From the NCBI GenBank assembly GCA_030951025.1, contig JAUZQK010000139.1:1-52033 (forward strand): a DNA stretch of 52,033 nt, in the 5' to 3' direction. Both the position numbers and the translations under genes were made by a program. Origin of the DNA: Mariprofundus sp. (lineage in GTDB: Bacteria > Pseudomonadota > Zetaproteobacteria > Mariprofundales > Mariprofundaceae). Positions 23,454 through 32,926 of this stretch are shown piece by piece (position 1 is the first letter of the stretch; every line of letters begins with the position of its first letter). Under the pieces are notes generated by a model. It searched no databases. It was not told where the DNA came from and saw only the letters and a list, made by a program, of their open reading frames with translations.

Positions 23454-24933
23454 TTCTGCTCAGCCCACTGATGCTTCCAAATCACCCACGCTGCTACCGC
23501 TCTGGGATAGTGAACAGCGCCAGAAGGCTTTACAGCAAGCGCCTGAAGGCAAACTCTTTCCCGTACGCGGCAAGGTACACAAGGTATTGGGGCCGATGCT
23601 GGAAGCCACCGGCCTAGACTCAAGTATCGGCCACGCCTGTCGGGTTCATTGCAGTAGCGGCCACAGCATCGAAGCTGAAATGATCGGCTTTCGTGGTGAG
23701 TTTACCCTGCTCATGCCGGTTGGCAGCACCCGTGGCATTGCGCCGGGTGATGCCATCACCCCCATGGCTGCCACCCCATCAATTCACGTCGGTCAGCATT
23801 TACTGGGGCGTGTACTCGATGGCATGGGCAAACCGATGGATCGGCAGGATACAACTGCCCAGGCCAGCCAACCACAAGCCTTGCCTGAAAGCGTTGCCCA
23901 TCCACTGCATGGTGAACGCTTAAACCCCTTTTTTCGTCATATTATTGACACACCCATGCAGCTCGGCATCCGGGCCATGGATGCATGTTTACCTATGGGT
24001 TGGGGTCAGCGCATGGGCTTGTTTGCCGGAGCGGGGGTCGGCAAGAGTAGTTTATTGGGCATGTTGGCACGTAATTCCGATGCTGAAATCAATGTCATTG
24101 CCTTGATTGGTGAACGTAGCCGTGAGGTGCGTGAATTTCTCGATTTTGCACTCGGCAGCGAAGCCTTAAAACACAGCGTCGTGGTGGTCGCCACCTCAGA
24201 TATGCCACCCGTACTCAGGCTACGTGCGGCCAATATGGCCACTACCATTGCCGAAGCTTTCCGCTCAAAAGGCAAACGGGTATTGCTGTTGATGGATAGT
24301 TTGACCCGTGTGGCACAGGCTCAGCGTGAGATTGGATTGATGCTGGGCGAACCACCCACCAGCAAAGGTTATACGCCCTCCTGTTTCTCCATTCTGGCTG
24401 AGTTGCTGGAACGCTCAGGCCCCGGTGAAGGCGATAGCGGTGATATCAGTGCATTTTATACCGTCTTGGTTGAAGGTGATGATTTGCAGGCTGATCCGAT
24501 TGCCGATGCCGCCATGGCTGTGCTCGATGGGCATGTTATTCTCGATCGTAATCTGGCCGATCAAGGGCATTATCCGGCCATTAGCATGCTAAGAAGTGTT
24601 AGCCGACTCGATTCCCAGCTTTCCAGCGATGAGGCGCTGAAAGCCATCCGCACCCTGCGTCAAAAAATTGCCATGTATGAACGCATGGAAGATATGATTT
24701 CTGTCGGTGCTTACGAAACAGGCAGTAATCCGGAACTCGATAATATTATCGCTTTAATGCCTGATATACGGCGTTTCCTGCAGCAACCGACCGATTCTTT
24801 TTGTGCCCGCAACGAATCGGCACAGCGATTGCTAGAGCTAGTAAGAAGACTGGCTTACGAGGAGCAAACGCATGAAACTCAATACCTCCAAAATATTGGC
24901 TCAACTCAGCCAGCAGGACCGCAACAAGGTTGA
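23440..24933 (+). CDS. fliI: Flagellum-specific export ATPase FliI
   Basis: FliI is the hexameric ATPase of the flagellar type III export system. In the 497 residues Walker A is GAGVGKSS (197-204), followed by GERSREVREF (224-233), the conserved SDMPP block, Walker B-like VLLLMDSLTRVAQAQREIGL and GDSGDISAFYTVLVEGDD. It is longer than the common 440-457 residues because of an N-terminal extension and about 20 extra C-terminal residues. The coding region overlaps fliH by 14 bp at the start and fliJ by 62 bp at the end. Confidence 0.97.
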   Translation: MTSSDSAQPTDASKSPTLLPLWDSEQRQKALQQAPEGKLFPVRGKVHKVLGPMLEATGLDSSIGHACRVHCSSGHSIEAEMIGFRGEFTLLMPVGSTRGIAPGDAITPMAATPSIHVGQHLLGRVLDGMGKPMDRQDTTAQASQPQALPESVAHPLHGERLNPFFRHIIDTPMQLGIRAMDACLPMGWGQRMGLFAGAGVGKSSLLGMLARNSDAEINVIALIGERSREVREFLDFALGSEALKHSVVVVATSDMPPVLRLRAANMATTIAEAFRSKGKRVLLLMDSLTRVAQAQREIGLMLGEPPTSKGYTPSCFSILAELLERSGPGEGDSGDISAFYTVLVEGDDLQADPIADAAMAVLDGHVILDRNLADQGHYPAISMLRSVSRLDSQLSSDEALKAIRTLRQKIAMYERMEDMISVGAYETGSNPELDNIIALMPDIRRFLQQPTDSFCARNESAQRLLELVRRLAYEEQTHETQYLQNIGSTQPAGPQQG

Positions 24934-25312
24934 ATTGGAACTGGCTGAACTCAATGTGCACAAACAGCGCCTCGTGAATCAGCAACAGACATCCATTGTG
25001 CGCATCCAGCAACTCAATCAGCAACGTGATCAAGCCATGAAGCAGCGCAATGCCGCTTCTCTACTACAAGTCTTCAACCTTTCACTCAACGAGCAGCAAG
25101 CTATGCTGGCAGCGATTCATGGTGGCCTGCAAGCGCTTGAACAGCAGCAAGTCATCCTGCTGGAAAAATTCAGCAGCGCATTTCGCAAGCACCATAGCTG
25201 CGAAAGCATGCATGAAAAAAATGTACGCCAACAACGTCGTCAGCAGAGCCATAAACAACAGCGTCAACTCGATGATTTGTTTGCCAGCCGTCGTCCGGCG
25301 GCAGCGGCCTAA
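24872..25312 (+). CDS. fliJ: Flagellar export chaperone/stalk protein FliJ
   Basis: FliJ is the coiled-coil stalk that inserts into the FliI ring and escorts export chaperones. The 146-residue protein is almost entirely helical and very Gln-rich, with a long coiled coil over residues 10-120 (QQDRNKVELELAELNVHKQRL, then QQQTSIVRIQQLNQQRDQ) and a basic C-terminal tail (RQQRRQQSHKQQRQLDDLF). Sequence similarity in this family is low; size, composition and position right after fliI support the call. GGAG lies eight bases before the ATG, inside fliI, and the two genes share 62 bp. Confidence 0.88.
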   Translation: MKLNTSKILAQLSQQDRNKVELELAELNVHKQRLVNQQQTSIVRIQQLNQQRDQAMKQRNAASLLQVFNLSLNEQQAMLAAIHGGLQALEQQQVILLEKFSSAFRKHHSCESMHEKNVRQQRRQQSHKQQRQLDDLFASRRPAAAA

Positions 25313-25314
25313 GC

Positions 25315-26064
25315 ATGTCGTTACGTAAACTCTCCATCACCATGTTCAGTCTGATCGGGCTCTTGTTGGGCAGTAAAATCGGCCTGCACATCTGGCAGAT
25401 GTCTGCCACCACTACCACCAGCATTGCTTCAATCAGCAGCCCAAGCAGCCTGACCAGCATCGACACACAATCGGACATGATCATCCCTGAGCCCAGCCAG
25501 CAGGCCAGCGCCAATCAAAGCAATGCCAATCAAACCAGCCCCAATCAATCCAGTCCCAAGCCAGCCATGAGCGCCGCACAATCATTGGCCGCCCTGGAAG
25601 CCTTTTTAATTCCCTCAGCCAATGCAGAAATCGCAGCAGGTGCAGCATCACGCCCAGGCAGTGGGATGGAAGATGAAACACTGAGCACTTTGCGCCAGCT
25701 CAAAGACGGACTCGACCAACGCAGCAAAACACTCGATCAACGCGAGCAAACCGTACGACAGGCTGAAGATCAACTCAAACAGCGCATCACCGAACTCGAA
25801 CAGCTCGAAGCCAGTATTCAGCAACGTTTATTGGATGAATCCAAGGTCAAAAGCAAAAAGATCAAACGCCTTACCGCAGTCTATGAAGGCATGAAGCCCA
25901 ATCGCTCAGCGCCAGTGATCGCCCGCATGGAGCTGGCCACAGTGGTCAAAATATTCCTACTCATGGATGAAAAGAAAGTCGGCAAGATTTTATCTTTCCT
26001 GCCGCCTGAAAAGGCTGTGATTATCAGTCAGGCACTAACCAAACGTATCAGCTCCATCAAATAG
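25315..26064 (+). CDS. MotE-like flagellar protein (MgtE N-terminal-like domain)
   Basis: MotE-type proteins chaperone or scaffold the stator or motor. The 249-residue protein has one N-terminal membrane helix (about 7-25, FSLIGLLLGSKIGLHIW), a Ser/Asn/Pro-rich region with short repeats (NQSNANQTSPNQSS), a coiled coil at about 125-180 (LDQREQTVRQAEDQLKQRITELEQLE), and a C-terminal MgtE_N-like domain (LTAVYEGMKPNRSAPVIARMELATVVKIFLLMDEKKVGKILSFL). This order is that of MotE. It starts two bases after the fliJ stop and is the last gene of the run. Confidence 0.83.
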   Translation: MSLRKLSITMFSLIGLLLGSKIGLHIWQMSATTTTSIASISSPSSLTSIDTQSDMIIPEPSQQASANQSNANQTSPNQSSPKPAMSAAQSLAALEAFLIPSANAEIAAGAASRPGSGMEDETLSTLRQLKDGLDQRSKTLDQREQTVRQAEDQLKQRITELEQLEASIQQRLLDESKVKSKKIKRLTAVYEGMKPNRSAPVIARMELATVVKIFLLMDEKKVGKILSFLPPEKAVIISQALTKRISSIK

Positions 26065-26127
26065 TTTCGGCAAGCGCAGCTCAGTCGCATGCACAGCCGA
26101 AGCGATAATAGAGAACAAACCTCCAGC

Positions 26128-29010
26128 TTAATAATCGAGCAATAGTTCAACCCTTGCCTGCACCTGCTGCTTCGATTCATCAATGCCCGGATGACAGTTA
26201 TACACCTGTTTGGCGGCGATGCCGCGTGCGTGCAATGCGGCCACAACCACATCCGAACGCTGCTGCGCCAATTCCAGCAGCTGTTTCTCTGCCAGCGCAG
26301 GCTCAACCACATAGCCGGATGCAGTTTGCCCCGCAGTGGGCTCAGGCATCGGCTGCATGATTTTTTCACCTTCTATCCGCGTTGCAATGCCACAAACCTG
26401 CAAACGAAAGTCCTTTTTCGTTATCAGGCTGGCGATTTTGGCAAGATAGTCGTTCATTGCCGGTGTCAGGGCACTCTTGCGCTCAGCAAACGTAATCGGT
26501 GTTAGCTTCGGCTTGACGGCATCCTTGATGAAACCCCGAGCCACATCGGCCACCAGGATGATGCTGCCATACGGTTGCAGCGCCAGCGCCGCATAGGTCA
26601 GAGCACCCGTTTTTAGCGAAACGAGCAACGCCTTGTTAATGATATGGCCAAGGTTGATATTCGGATCATCCAGCGGGCCACTAACCGGCATATTCAATTT
26701 AATATCACCCCGATCATCCTGCAACATGCCCAGCGCCATATCGATCGACATGCCTCCGGCCAAACCAAGCTTCGCCCCGGATGGATGCGCATGCTGTGAA
26801 TCTTTCAGCTCCAGTTTGCGAATCAACAGCTTGTTTTTGGAATCAATGCTGTTGTCTTTAATGCTGATATCGCTATCCAGATTCAACTGCCCGGTTTTAA
26901 TCGATTTACCCAGATCGGCTTCGACATAGCCGGACAGACGCGGCAAATCAAAATTCTCCAACACAAGATGCATATCGGCGCGCAGTTGTTTCGCCTCCGC
27001 AATGTTCATTTCTCCGTTCAGACTCAAAGCACCCGATTTTTCCAATTGCATCTGCACATCCAGTTTACCGCGCTGCTTGCCGGAGCTATCCAGCGGCGCA
27101 AAACTGAACTTCTTGATCTGCATTGTTGTTGTCAGCGCAGGCGTAACCGACGCATCGTGCACGACGATCCGGCTGCCTGCGCCAATCACCACTGAATCGA
27201 TAACAAGCTGTGCGGTTGCCGAATCAGAAACCGCAGAACCCGTCGAACCTGACGGCGTGGCCGCAGCCAGTGGCATAACACCCTGTTGCGCGATTCTTTC
27301 CGGCTTCTTGCCAGCTATAGCTGCCGGCAACAACCAACCCTCTTTTTGTTTCACCAGATACGCTTGCAGCTGATTGATTTGCAGTCGCTTTACACGATAT
27401 GCACCGCCTGCAGCCAGCACGGCATTACGCAGCTGAACCCGGCCAATCGAACCCAGGGATATGGCATCATCTGAGGGCAATTGAATCCCCTCCAGCGTCA
27501 ACGATGCAAAGCTGCCAGACTCAGGGCTACGCATAGTAAACTGTTGCAAGCTAGCATGATCGAGTGCCGCTATCGGTTGCCTGGCATCCGACGTTGATGG
27601 ATTCGAGCCAAGCAGTTCAAGCTTGTGCATGGTTAGTGTCTTCAAATCGATCGCAGCTTCCGAATCGATGCCAAGTCCGGCCAGCTTGGCGCTTTCCAGT
27701 CGTACACTATGATTATCAGGGTTCAATGCTTCGGTCTGCAAATGATTCAGGCTTAACTTGGCCAGAGCGACACTGCCATCGAAGCCTACGTTCAAGCCTG
27801 CAAGTTTTAATTTTTTCAGACTGAGCTTACCACCCGCATCAAGCGCATCGTTGACAGCAATATTTTTCATTTGCATCGATTTGATATGCACCTGCTGTGC
27901 TGCATGTTTATCGGATTGTTTGGCTAATTGCTTGGCCGGAGACATTGCAATATCAGCCAGCTCTGTTTCTGCAATAGACACGGACTGGCGATGACCATCA
28001 ACGGATGTCGCACTGAGCTTATGCAACATCAGTTTCGCCACAGTAATATCACCGTCCATACCGGCATTCATATCGGCATCCAGGCCATGCATCTGCATAC
28101 CAGCCAGATGCACATCACCCTGCCCATTCAGCGCATGCCGAATGTGGAGTTTTTCCAGCACGGTCGATTGAACGTGGATACGATTCGTATCTACCAGTGC
28201 CATGCCATCGAACTTCAGCTTCGAGACACTGATCTGGCGCTTGTCATGCGTGTCATCAATCTCCAACCCGCGCAAGGCAAATGATAGTTTTTTTGTCTGA
28301 AGTGTGGCCAGGATATCCGTATTCTGTAACGAGAAGGCAATTTCAGCCGCCATCGTTGCACCGGCCAGGCTGAGACTGTAACCAAAACCGGAAAATATCG
28401 CATCGCCAATCTCGATATGATTGAGCATATGCTGCTGCTGTTGTTGAAGGGCGGAGAGTGACAGATGCAATGATTTCAACGGCAGTGAAAAAGCAAACAG
28501 ATCGGTTTTTACGTTCACATTCACCGCCTCGAGCAGCAGATCATCCACCACAACCAGCCACGCTTTATCCTGCTCGCTGGTCTGCGCTGCTGCGCTGTCG
28601 GGTTGACCCGACTTGGCCTCGATGCCCACCACTTGCCATATTCCCTGCTGCTCCAACACATGTAGATTTGATTGGCTGAGTTTCAGGCTGCGGATATGGA
28701 CAATATGATGCCACAAGGGCAACCAGTCGAAATCGATACGCAAATGATCAATATTTAAGCCATCGCCTGATTGCAAACCTTCCACTAGCGCTTCGCCGCT
28801 AAACAGATTCAAATCGATATTGCCAATGCGGGCATCAGCCACGCCGTGCTGTTGCAACCATGAGACCGCGCCCTTTTCAATGGCGTAAGGCAACAGCGCC
28901 AATAGTCCGCCAACAAGGGCGAACATCAGCATGATAACAATCAAAAACCGGAGCAAGCGGGGTCGCTCTGCTCGACAACCATCGCGCTTCTTCGCCACAG
29001 CCATCAACAT
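26128..29010 (-). CDS. DUF748/AsmA-like envelope protein
   Basis: This large protein of 960 residues has a membrane anchor at about 20-44 (LLRFLIVIMLMFALVGGLLALLPYAI) and is otherwise expected in the periplasm. It begins with the DUF748 pattern (WLQQHGVADARIGNIDLNLFSGEALVEGL), has many repeated beta-like segments rich in K(L/M)xLxxL (AsmA/TamB-like), and its C-terminus ends in a DUF748-type tail (LLELAQQRSDVVVAALHARGIAAKQVYNC). Related proteins take part in outer-membrane lipid transport and assembly. It is convergent with the flagellar genes (63 bp apart) and stands alone. The upstream region has only a weak ribosome binding site. Confidence 0.75.
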   Translation of the reverse strand: MLMAVAKKRDGCRAERPRLLRFLIVIMLMFALVGGLLALLPYAIEKGAVSWLQQHGVADARIGNIDLNLFSGEALVEGLQSGDGLNIDHLRIDFDWLPLWHHIVHIRSLKLSQSNLHVLEQQGIWQVVGIEAKSGQPDSAAAQTSEQDKAWLVVVDDLLLEAVNVNVKTDLFAFSLPLKSLHLSLSALQQQQQHMLNHIEIGDAIFSGFGYSLSLAGATMAAEIAFSLQNTDILATLQTKKLSFALRGLEIDDTHDKRQISVSKLKFDGMALVDTNRIHVQSTVLEKLHIRHALNGQGDVHLAGMQMHGLDADMNAGMDGDITVAKLMLHKLSATSVDGHRQSVSIAETELADIAMSPAKQLAKQSDKHAAQQVHIKSMQMKNIAVNDALDAGGKLSLKKLKLAGLNVGFDGSVALAKLSLNHLQTEALNPDNHSVRLESAKLAGLGIDSEAAIDLKTLTMHKLELLGSNPSTSDARQPIAALDHASLQQFTMRSPESGSFASLTLEGIQLPSDDAISLGSIGRVQLRNAVLAAGGAYRVKRLQINQLQAYLVKQKEGWLLPAAIAGKKPERIAQQGVMPLAAATPSGSTGSAVSDSATAQLVIDSVVIGAGSRIVVHDASVTPALTTTMQIKKFSFAPLDSSGKQRGKLDVQMQLEKSGALSLNGEMNIAEAKQLRADMHLVLENFDLPRLSGYVEADLGKSIKTGQLNLDSDISIKDNSIDSKNKLLIRKLELKDSQHAHPSGAKLGLAGGMSIDMALGMLQDDRGDIKLNMPVSGPLDDPNINLGHIINKALLVSLKTGALTYAALALQPYGSIILVADVARGFIKDAVKPKLTPITFAERKSALTPAMNDYLAKIASLITKKDFRLQVCGIATRIEGEKIMQPMPEPTAGQTASGYVVEPALAEKQLLELAQQRSDVVVAALHARGIAAKQVYNCHPGIDESKQQVQARVELLLDY

Positions 29011-29065
29011 TTCGTTACATCGAATTCAAACATCCGCAATCCAGAACGGAACAATTATACCGCGA

Positions 29066-29449
29066 TCAATCTACACAGCGCGCGATTAAGTCCATCTCCA
29101 CTTTTGCGCCCAATGGCAATGCTGCCACCGCGACCGTTGCGCGGGCCGGACGATGCTCTCCCAACCAGGCGGCATAAATCACATTCACCTTGGGGAAATC
29201 ATTCATATCGGTGAGGAAAATATTCACCTTGAGAACATCACTTAAATCCGCGCCCGCCTGCCGCAACACCGCCGTTAAATTCTCGGTCACCTGTTTGGTT
29301 TGAGACTCGACATCATCGGCAATCATCTTACCCTCTTGTGGTAACAGGCCTATCTGGCCGGAGGCATACAACACCCCGTCCGAGACGATGGCCTGACTAT
29401 ATGGACCGACTGCTTTCGGTGCTTGATCTGAATGAATGATATGACTCAT
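29066..29449 (-). CDS. ridA: RidA family reactive intermediate deaminase
   Basis: RidA hydrolyses reactive 2-aminoacrylate and related imines made by PLP enzymes, protecting downstream enzymes. The 127-residue protein has the family blocks AVGPYSQAIVSDGVLYASGQIGL, VTENLTAVLRQAGADLSDVLKVNIFLTDMNDF and RPARATVAVAALPLGAKVEMDLIA, with the catalytic Arg in RATVAV. It lies directly downstream of spoT with two bases between them, so they share a transcript. Confidence 0.95.
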   Translation of the reverse strand: MSHIIHSDQAPKAVGPYSQAIVSDGVLYASGQIGLLPQEGKMIADDVESQTKQVTENLTAVLRQAGADLSDVLKVNIFLTDMNDFPKVNVIYAAWLGEHRPARATVAVAALPLGAKVEMDLIARCVD

Positions 29450-29451
29450 AT

Positions 29452-31629
29452 TTATTCCTTTTCTTGTCTTGGATTACTTGCTGAGGTTTTGCTTGCTGAG
29501 GTTTTGCTTGCTGACGTTTTTCGACTGGCAAAAAAATCGCGCAAGGTTTCACCCAGAGCCCGTGATTCCTTCTTACCGCTCAAACCCACAGCATTGCGGC
29601 GCTCTACTTTCACCACACCCTCAACCGATTTAATCGCACGCATCACATGCGCCAAATGCACCCGATCTTCCACGTCGATGAGAAACAATAACAACGACAT
29701 CGAACCACCACGCTGATTCAATTTCAAATCTTCAATACTCGAACCCGAATCAGCAATGCTACGGGTAACATTAGCCAGCATGCCGCGCCGGTTACGCGAG
29801 CGCACTTCAATGCCAGTCTTAAACAACGCGCCACTTTGGCTCTGCCAGTCCACTTCAATCCAATCCTGCTGCTTCTTGCCCTCGCTGACCGCATGGCATT
29901 TAAAATGATGCAACACCATGCCTTCGCTGCCACTGAGTTGACCCAGCACTGTATCACCCGGTATCGGGTGACAGCATTCCGCCGCCTGCATCGTAGCGCC
30001 CTTCATACCCATCAAGCGGCGCAGCGATGCACCCTTGTTCGGTGCTGCAGCCAATAAGGCGTGCACAGCAAGCTCTCCACGCCCCAGACGTATTTTAAGT
30101 GCTTTGACATCTTCACATCCACATTGCTTTAACACATCTGCAGCCACATCTTTAACACCCAGCGTCTGATATAATATCTTCTCACCCAAACGCAGGCTGC
30201 TATCGTGTTCCTGTCGCCGGAACCACTGCCGAATCGACTGCTTGGCACGTGGGGTTTTGACATATTGCAGCCATTGCCGACTCGGTGTCTGATCAGGGCT
30301 GGTCATCACTTCAATCTGATCACCGTTTTTCAACCGGCAGGAAAAATCAGCCACTTCACCATTGATACGCACACCCACACAATGCTGACCAACATCGGTA
30401 TGTACTGCATAAGCAAAATCCAAAGGACGTGCACCACGCGGCAAGGGATAAATATCACCATCCCGACTGAATACATAGACTTCCCGCACAAACAAATCGA
30501 GCCGTACATCCTCCAGCATTTCACCCGGATTATCGGTTTCTTTCAACAAATCAGTTAATTGCTTCAACCATGTGAAACTATCCTGATCTTCGTTGCCACC
30601 CTCTTTGTATGCCCAATGTGCTGCCACACCATCTTCCGCATAAAAATGCATGCTCTCAGTACGAATCTGCACTTCAATGCGGAAATTCTCAGGCCCTATC
30701 ACCACCGTATGCAGCGATTGATAACCATTCGGCTTTGGAATGGCGATATAATCTTTGAAACGCCCCGGCACCGGCCGATACAGGCTATGCACGATGCCGA
30801 GCGCCTGATAACAAACGGTCATATCTTCAACGATGACCCGGAAGGCCAGCAGATCGAAGATCTCTTCAAAATCAACATGTTTGCGCTGCATTTTTTCATG
30901 GATGCTGTACAGGTGTTTCATGCGCCCCTGCACCTTGGCTTTTAAACCCTGACGCAACAAGGCTTTTTGAATCAAACTCTCGAGCCGCTCACGGGTCTGA
31001 TTCAAGCCACCCAAACGCCCCTGCATTTCAGACATCAGGGCTTTATAAGCATCGGTTTCCAGATATGAAAACACCAGATCTTCCATTTCCTGCTTGATCC
31101 AGTGGATACCGAGCCGGTGCGCCAGCGGCGCATAAATCTCCAGCGTTTCAATACCAATGGCCTGGCGTTTATGTTCCGGCATAAACCCCAGCGTACGCAT
31201 ATTATGCAATCGATCCGCCAGCTTGACGATTAATACACGCAGATCTTTGGCTGTCGCCAGAATCATCTTGCGGAAATTTTCAGCCTGTTTTTGTTCTCTG
31301 GAAGAAAAGGAAATCTTACCGATCTTGGTCACACCATCGACCAAACCCGCCACATCAGCGCCGAAATGCTGCTCGATATCGGCCAGTGTTACGCTGGTAT
31401 CTTCAACTGTATCGTGCAACAATCCAGTTACAATCGTTGCGCTATCCATGCTAAGGCTGGCTAGAATATCTGCCACAGCCAGCGGGTGGGAAATATACGC
31501 TTCGCCGGAATTACGGCGTTGTCCAGCATGGGCATGGGCAGCAAAAACATACGCCCGGTTAATCGTATCGATATCAGATGCGGGGGCATAACTCGCCACA
31601 CGCTCGGTAATTTCATAAATGCGGCTCAT
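29452..31629 (-). CDS. spoT: Bifunctional (p)ppGpp synthetase/hydrolase SpoT
   Basis: SpoT makes and degrades (p)ppGpp in the stringent response. The 725 residues contain an N-terminal HD hydrolase domain (HDTVEDT from residue 72, ADRLHNMRTL near 138), a synthetase domain (GRFKDYIAIPKPNGYQSLHT near 289-308), a TGS domain (about 375-435) and a C-terminal ACT domain (about 615-690). Both catalytic sites look intact. The extreme C-terminus is odd: a tandem TSASK repeat (SKTSASKTSASKTSAS) encoded by a 15-bp tandem repeat. rpoZ lies 48 bp upstream and ridA two bases downstream. rpoZ-spoT linkage is usual in Proteobacteria. Confidence 0.96.
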   Translation of the reverse strand: MSRIYEITERVASYAPASDIDTINRAYVFAAHAHAGQRRNSGEAYISHPLAVADILASLSMDSATIVTGLLHDTVEDTSVTLADIEQHFGADVAGLVDGVTKIGKISFSSREQKQAENFRKMILATAKDLRVLIVKLADRLHNMRTLGFMPEHKRQAIGIETLEIYAPLAHRLGIHWIKQEMEDLVFSYLETDAYKALMSEMQGRLGGLNQTRERLESLIQKALLRQGLKAKVQGRMKHLYSIHEKMQRKHVDFEEIFDLLAFRVIVEDMTVCYQALGIVHSLYRPVPGRFKDYIAIPKPNGYQSLHTVVIGPENFRIEVQIRTESMHFYAEDGVAAHWAYKEGGNEDQDSFTWLKQLTDLLKETDNPGEMLEDVRLDLFVREVYVFSRDGDIYPLPRGARPLDFAYAVHTDVGQHCVGVRINGEVADFSCRLKNGDQIEVMTSPDQTPSRQWLQYVKTPRAKQSIRQWFRRQEHDSSLRLGEKILYQTLGVKDVAADVLKQCGCEDVKALKIRLGRGELAVHALLAAAPNKGASLRRLMGMKGATMQAAECCHPIPGDTVLGQLSGSEGMVLHHFKCHAVSEGKKQQDWIEVDWQSQSGALFKTGIEVRSRNRRGMLANVTRSIADSGSSIEDLKLNQRGGSMSLLLFLIDVEDRVHLAHVMRAIKSVEGVVKVERRNAVGLSGKKESRALGETLRDFFASRKTSASKTSASKTSASNPRQEKE
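29478..29522. repeat. 15-bp tandem repeat at the 3' end of spoT
   Basis: Three 15-bp units (TTGCTGAGGTTTTGC on the plus strand, the third with two changes) encode the C-terminal TSASK repeats of SpoT. In-frame units of 15 bp can expand or contract without breaking the frame. Confidence 0.9.
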
Positions 31630-31677
31630 GGTTTAGAATAAACCAGTGATTGGATTTAAATGAGCCGCAGCATTGGG

Positions 31678-31944
31678 TCAGGCAGCGCCTTCTGCTACTT
31701 CCTCTTCGGCAGCAACTGCAGCCACACGACGACGTTCCTGCTCATCCTGTTCAAACAACACATCCCACGAAACAAAGCCTTCACCCATTTCACGCAGCGC
31801 CTGCACAGCCGGTTTATCGCCATCGCCATCCAACATCGGTGGCATGCCATTCAATAGCTGACGCGCACGACGAGATGCAAGCAATACCATCTCAAAACGA
31901 TTAGGATAATAACGGATACAATCTTCTACAGTTACGCGAGCCAT
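31678..31944 (-). CDS. rpoZ: RNA polymerase omega subunit
   Basis: This 88-residue subunit helps assemble RNA polymerase. The start MARVTVEDCI is the classic omega N-terminus, and the VLLASRRARQLL helix follows. GGAGG lies eight bases before this ATG; a longer reading frame adds five residues upstream and is less likely. The C-terminal part is acidic (EQERRRVAAVAAEEEVAEGA). It is followed by spoT after 48 bp. Omega is the target of ppGpp in Proteobacteria, so the neighbourhood makes sense. Confidence 0.96.
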   Translation of the reverse strand: MARVTVEDCIRYYPNRFEMVLLASRRARQLLNGMPPMLDGDGDKPAVQALREMGEGFVSWDVLFEQDEQERRRVAAVAAEEEVAEGAA

Positions 31945-32063
31945 ACAGCTAACCTCCAAACATACAAGAGCTGGACGCTAGGAATAGATGCACAAATTGC
32001 AACCACAGAAACAATCGCACCGGCAACCGCATAGTCGCCACATCACGCCTGCACACGCCAGAC

Positions 32064-32642
32064 TCACGCTTTTTTCTGAAATATCTCCAACAATTGCGCC
32101 AGGGCATCATCAAAACAATCGTTCACCACAGAGTAACGTGCTTCAACAGCATGTGACATCTCGGCCTCTGCTGCTGCCACCCGCCGACGGATCACTTCCG
32201 TTGCATCCTGCCCGCGCCCGATCAAGCGCTGTCGCAACACCTCGATAGAGGGTGGCAAAATAAACACCCGCACAGCTGCAGGCACCTTCTCTGCCACCTG
32301 GCGTGCGCCCTGCCAATCGATCTCCAACAACACATCGCGCCCGGCTGCCATCATCTGCTCCACATCCGACTGGCGTGTGCCATACATATTGCCATGCACC
32401 TTCGCCCATTCCAGAAACGCACCCTGTTGCTGTTGTTTTTCAAAATCTTCGGGACTGATAAAATGATACTCGCGCCCATCGACTTCACCCGGTCGCGGCT
32501 CGCGCGTAGCACAAGAAACAGACAGGCTGAGGTTTTCACAACGTGCCAAAATCTGCTGACACAAACTGGATTTCCCGGCTCCGGATGGACCTGAAACAAT
32601 AAATAAACGCCCGCTCATACTCTCGTTCCGGTTATCATTCAT
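32064..32642 (-). CDS. gmk: Guanylate kinase
   Basis: It phosphorylates GMP to GDP. The 192-residue protein carries the P-loop GPSGAGKS (18-25), the GMP-binding block ATREPRPGEVDGREYHF and EWAKVHGNMYGT. I keep the first ATG because it overlaps the ferredoxin gene stop as ATGA with GGAAAAG upstream. A second start eight codons later (MSGRLFIVSG, after GAGAG) matches the usual family N-terminus and is equally possible. It is probably in one unit with the ferredoxin upstream, and rpoZ-spoT downstream, as in many Proteobacteria. Confidence 0.95.
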   Translation of the reverse strand: MNDNRNESMSGRLFIVSGPSGAGKSSLCQQILARCENLSLSVSCATREPRPGEVDGREYHFISPEDFEKQQQQGAFLEWAKVHGNMYGTRQSDVEQMMAAGRDVLLEIDWQGARQVAEKVPAAVRVFILPPSIEVLRQRLIGRGQDATEVIRRRVAAAEAEMSHAVEARYSVVNDCFDDALAQLLEIFQKKA

Positions 32643-32893
32643 GAAGCTTTTCCGGTCAGTAGTTGATATTTCAGCTGCAGCTGCGCATGACTTTCCTGGC
32701 GCTGCTGATCAAGCGGAATACAATCGACTGGACAGACAATCTGACACTGCGGTTCATCAAAATGCCCCACACATTCAGTGCAACGATTCGGGTCAATTTC
32801 AAAGATATCCTCACCTTCAAAAATCGCCATATTGGGGCACTCCGGCTCACACACCGCACAATTAATGCAATCATCAGTGATCATCAGCGCCAT
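32639..32893 (-). CDS. 2[4Fe-4S] ferredoxin, YfhL-like
   Basis: A small electron carrier of 84 residues with two cluster-binding motifs: CINCAVCEPECP near the N-terminus and CTECVGHFDEPQCQIVCPVDC in the middle, the longer loop of the YfhL subtype. It begins MALMITDDCINC, the usual YfhL start. The C-terminal tail is helical. It overlaps gmk by four bases. The electron partner is not evident here. Confidence 0.93.
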   Translation of the reverse strand: MALMITDDCINCAVCEPECPNMAIFEGEDIFEIDPNRCTECVGHFDEPQCQIVCPVDCIPLDQQRQESHAQLQLKYQLLTGKAS

Positions 32894-32926
32894 GAAACAG
32901 CCCCGCTAAAAACCCATTCCATAGAC

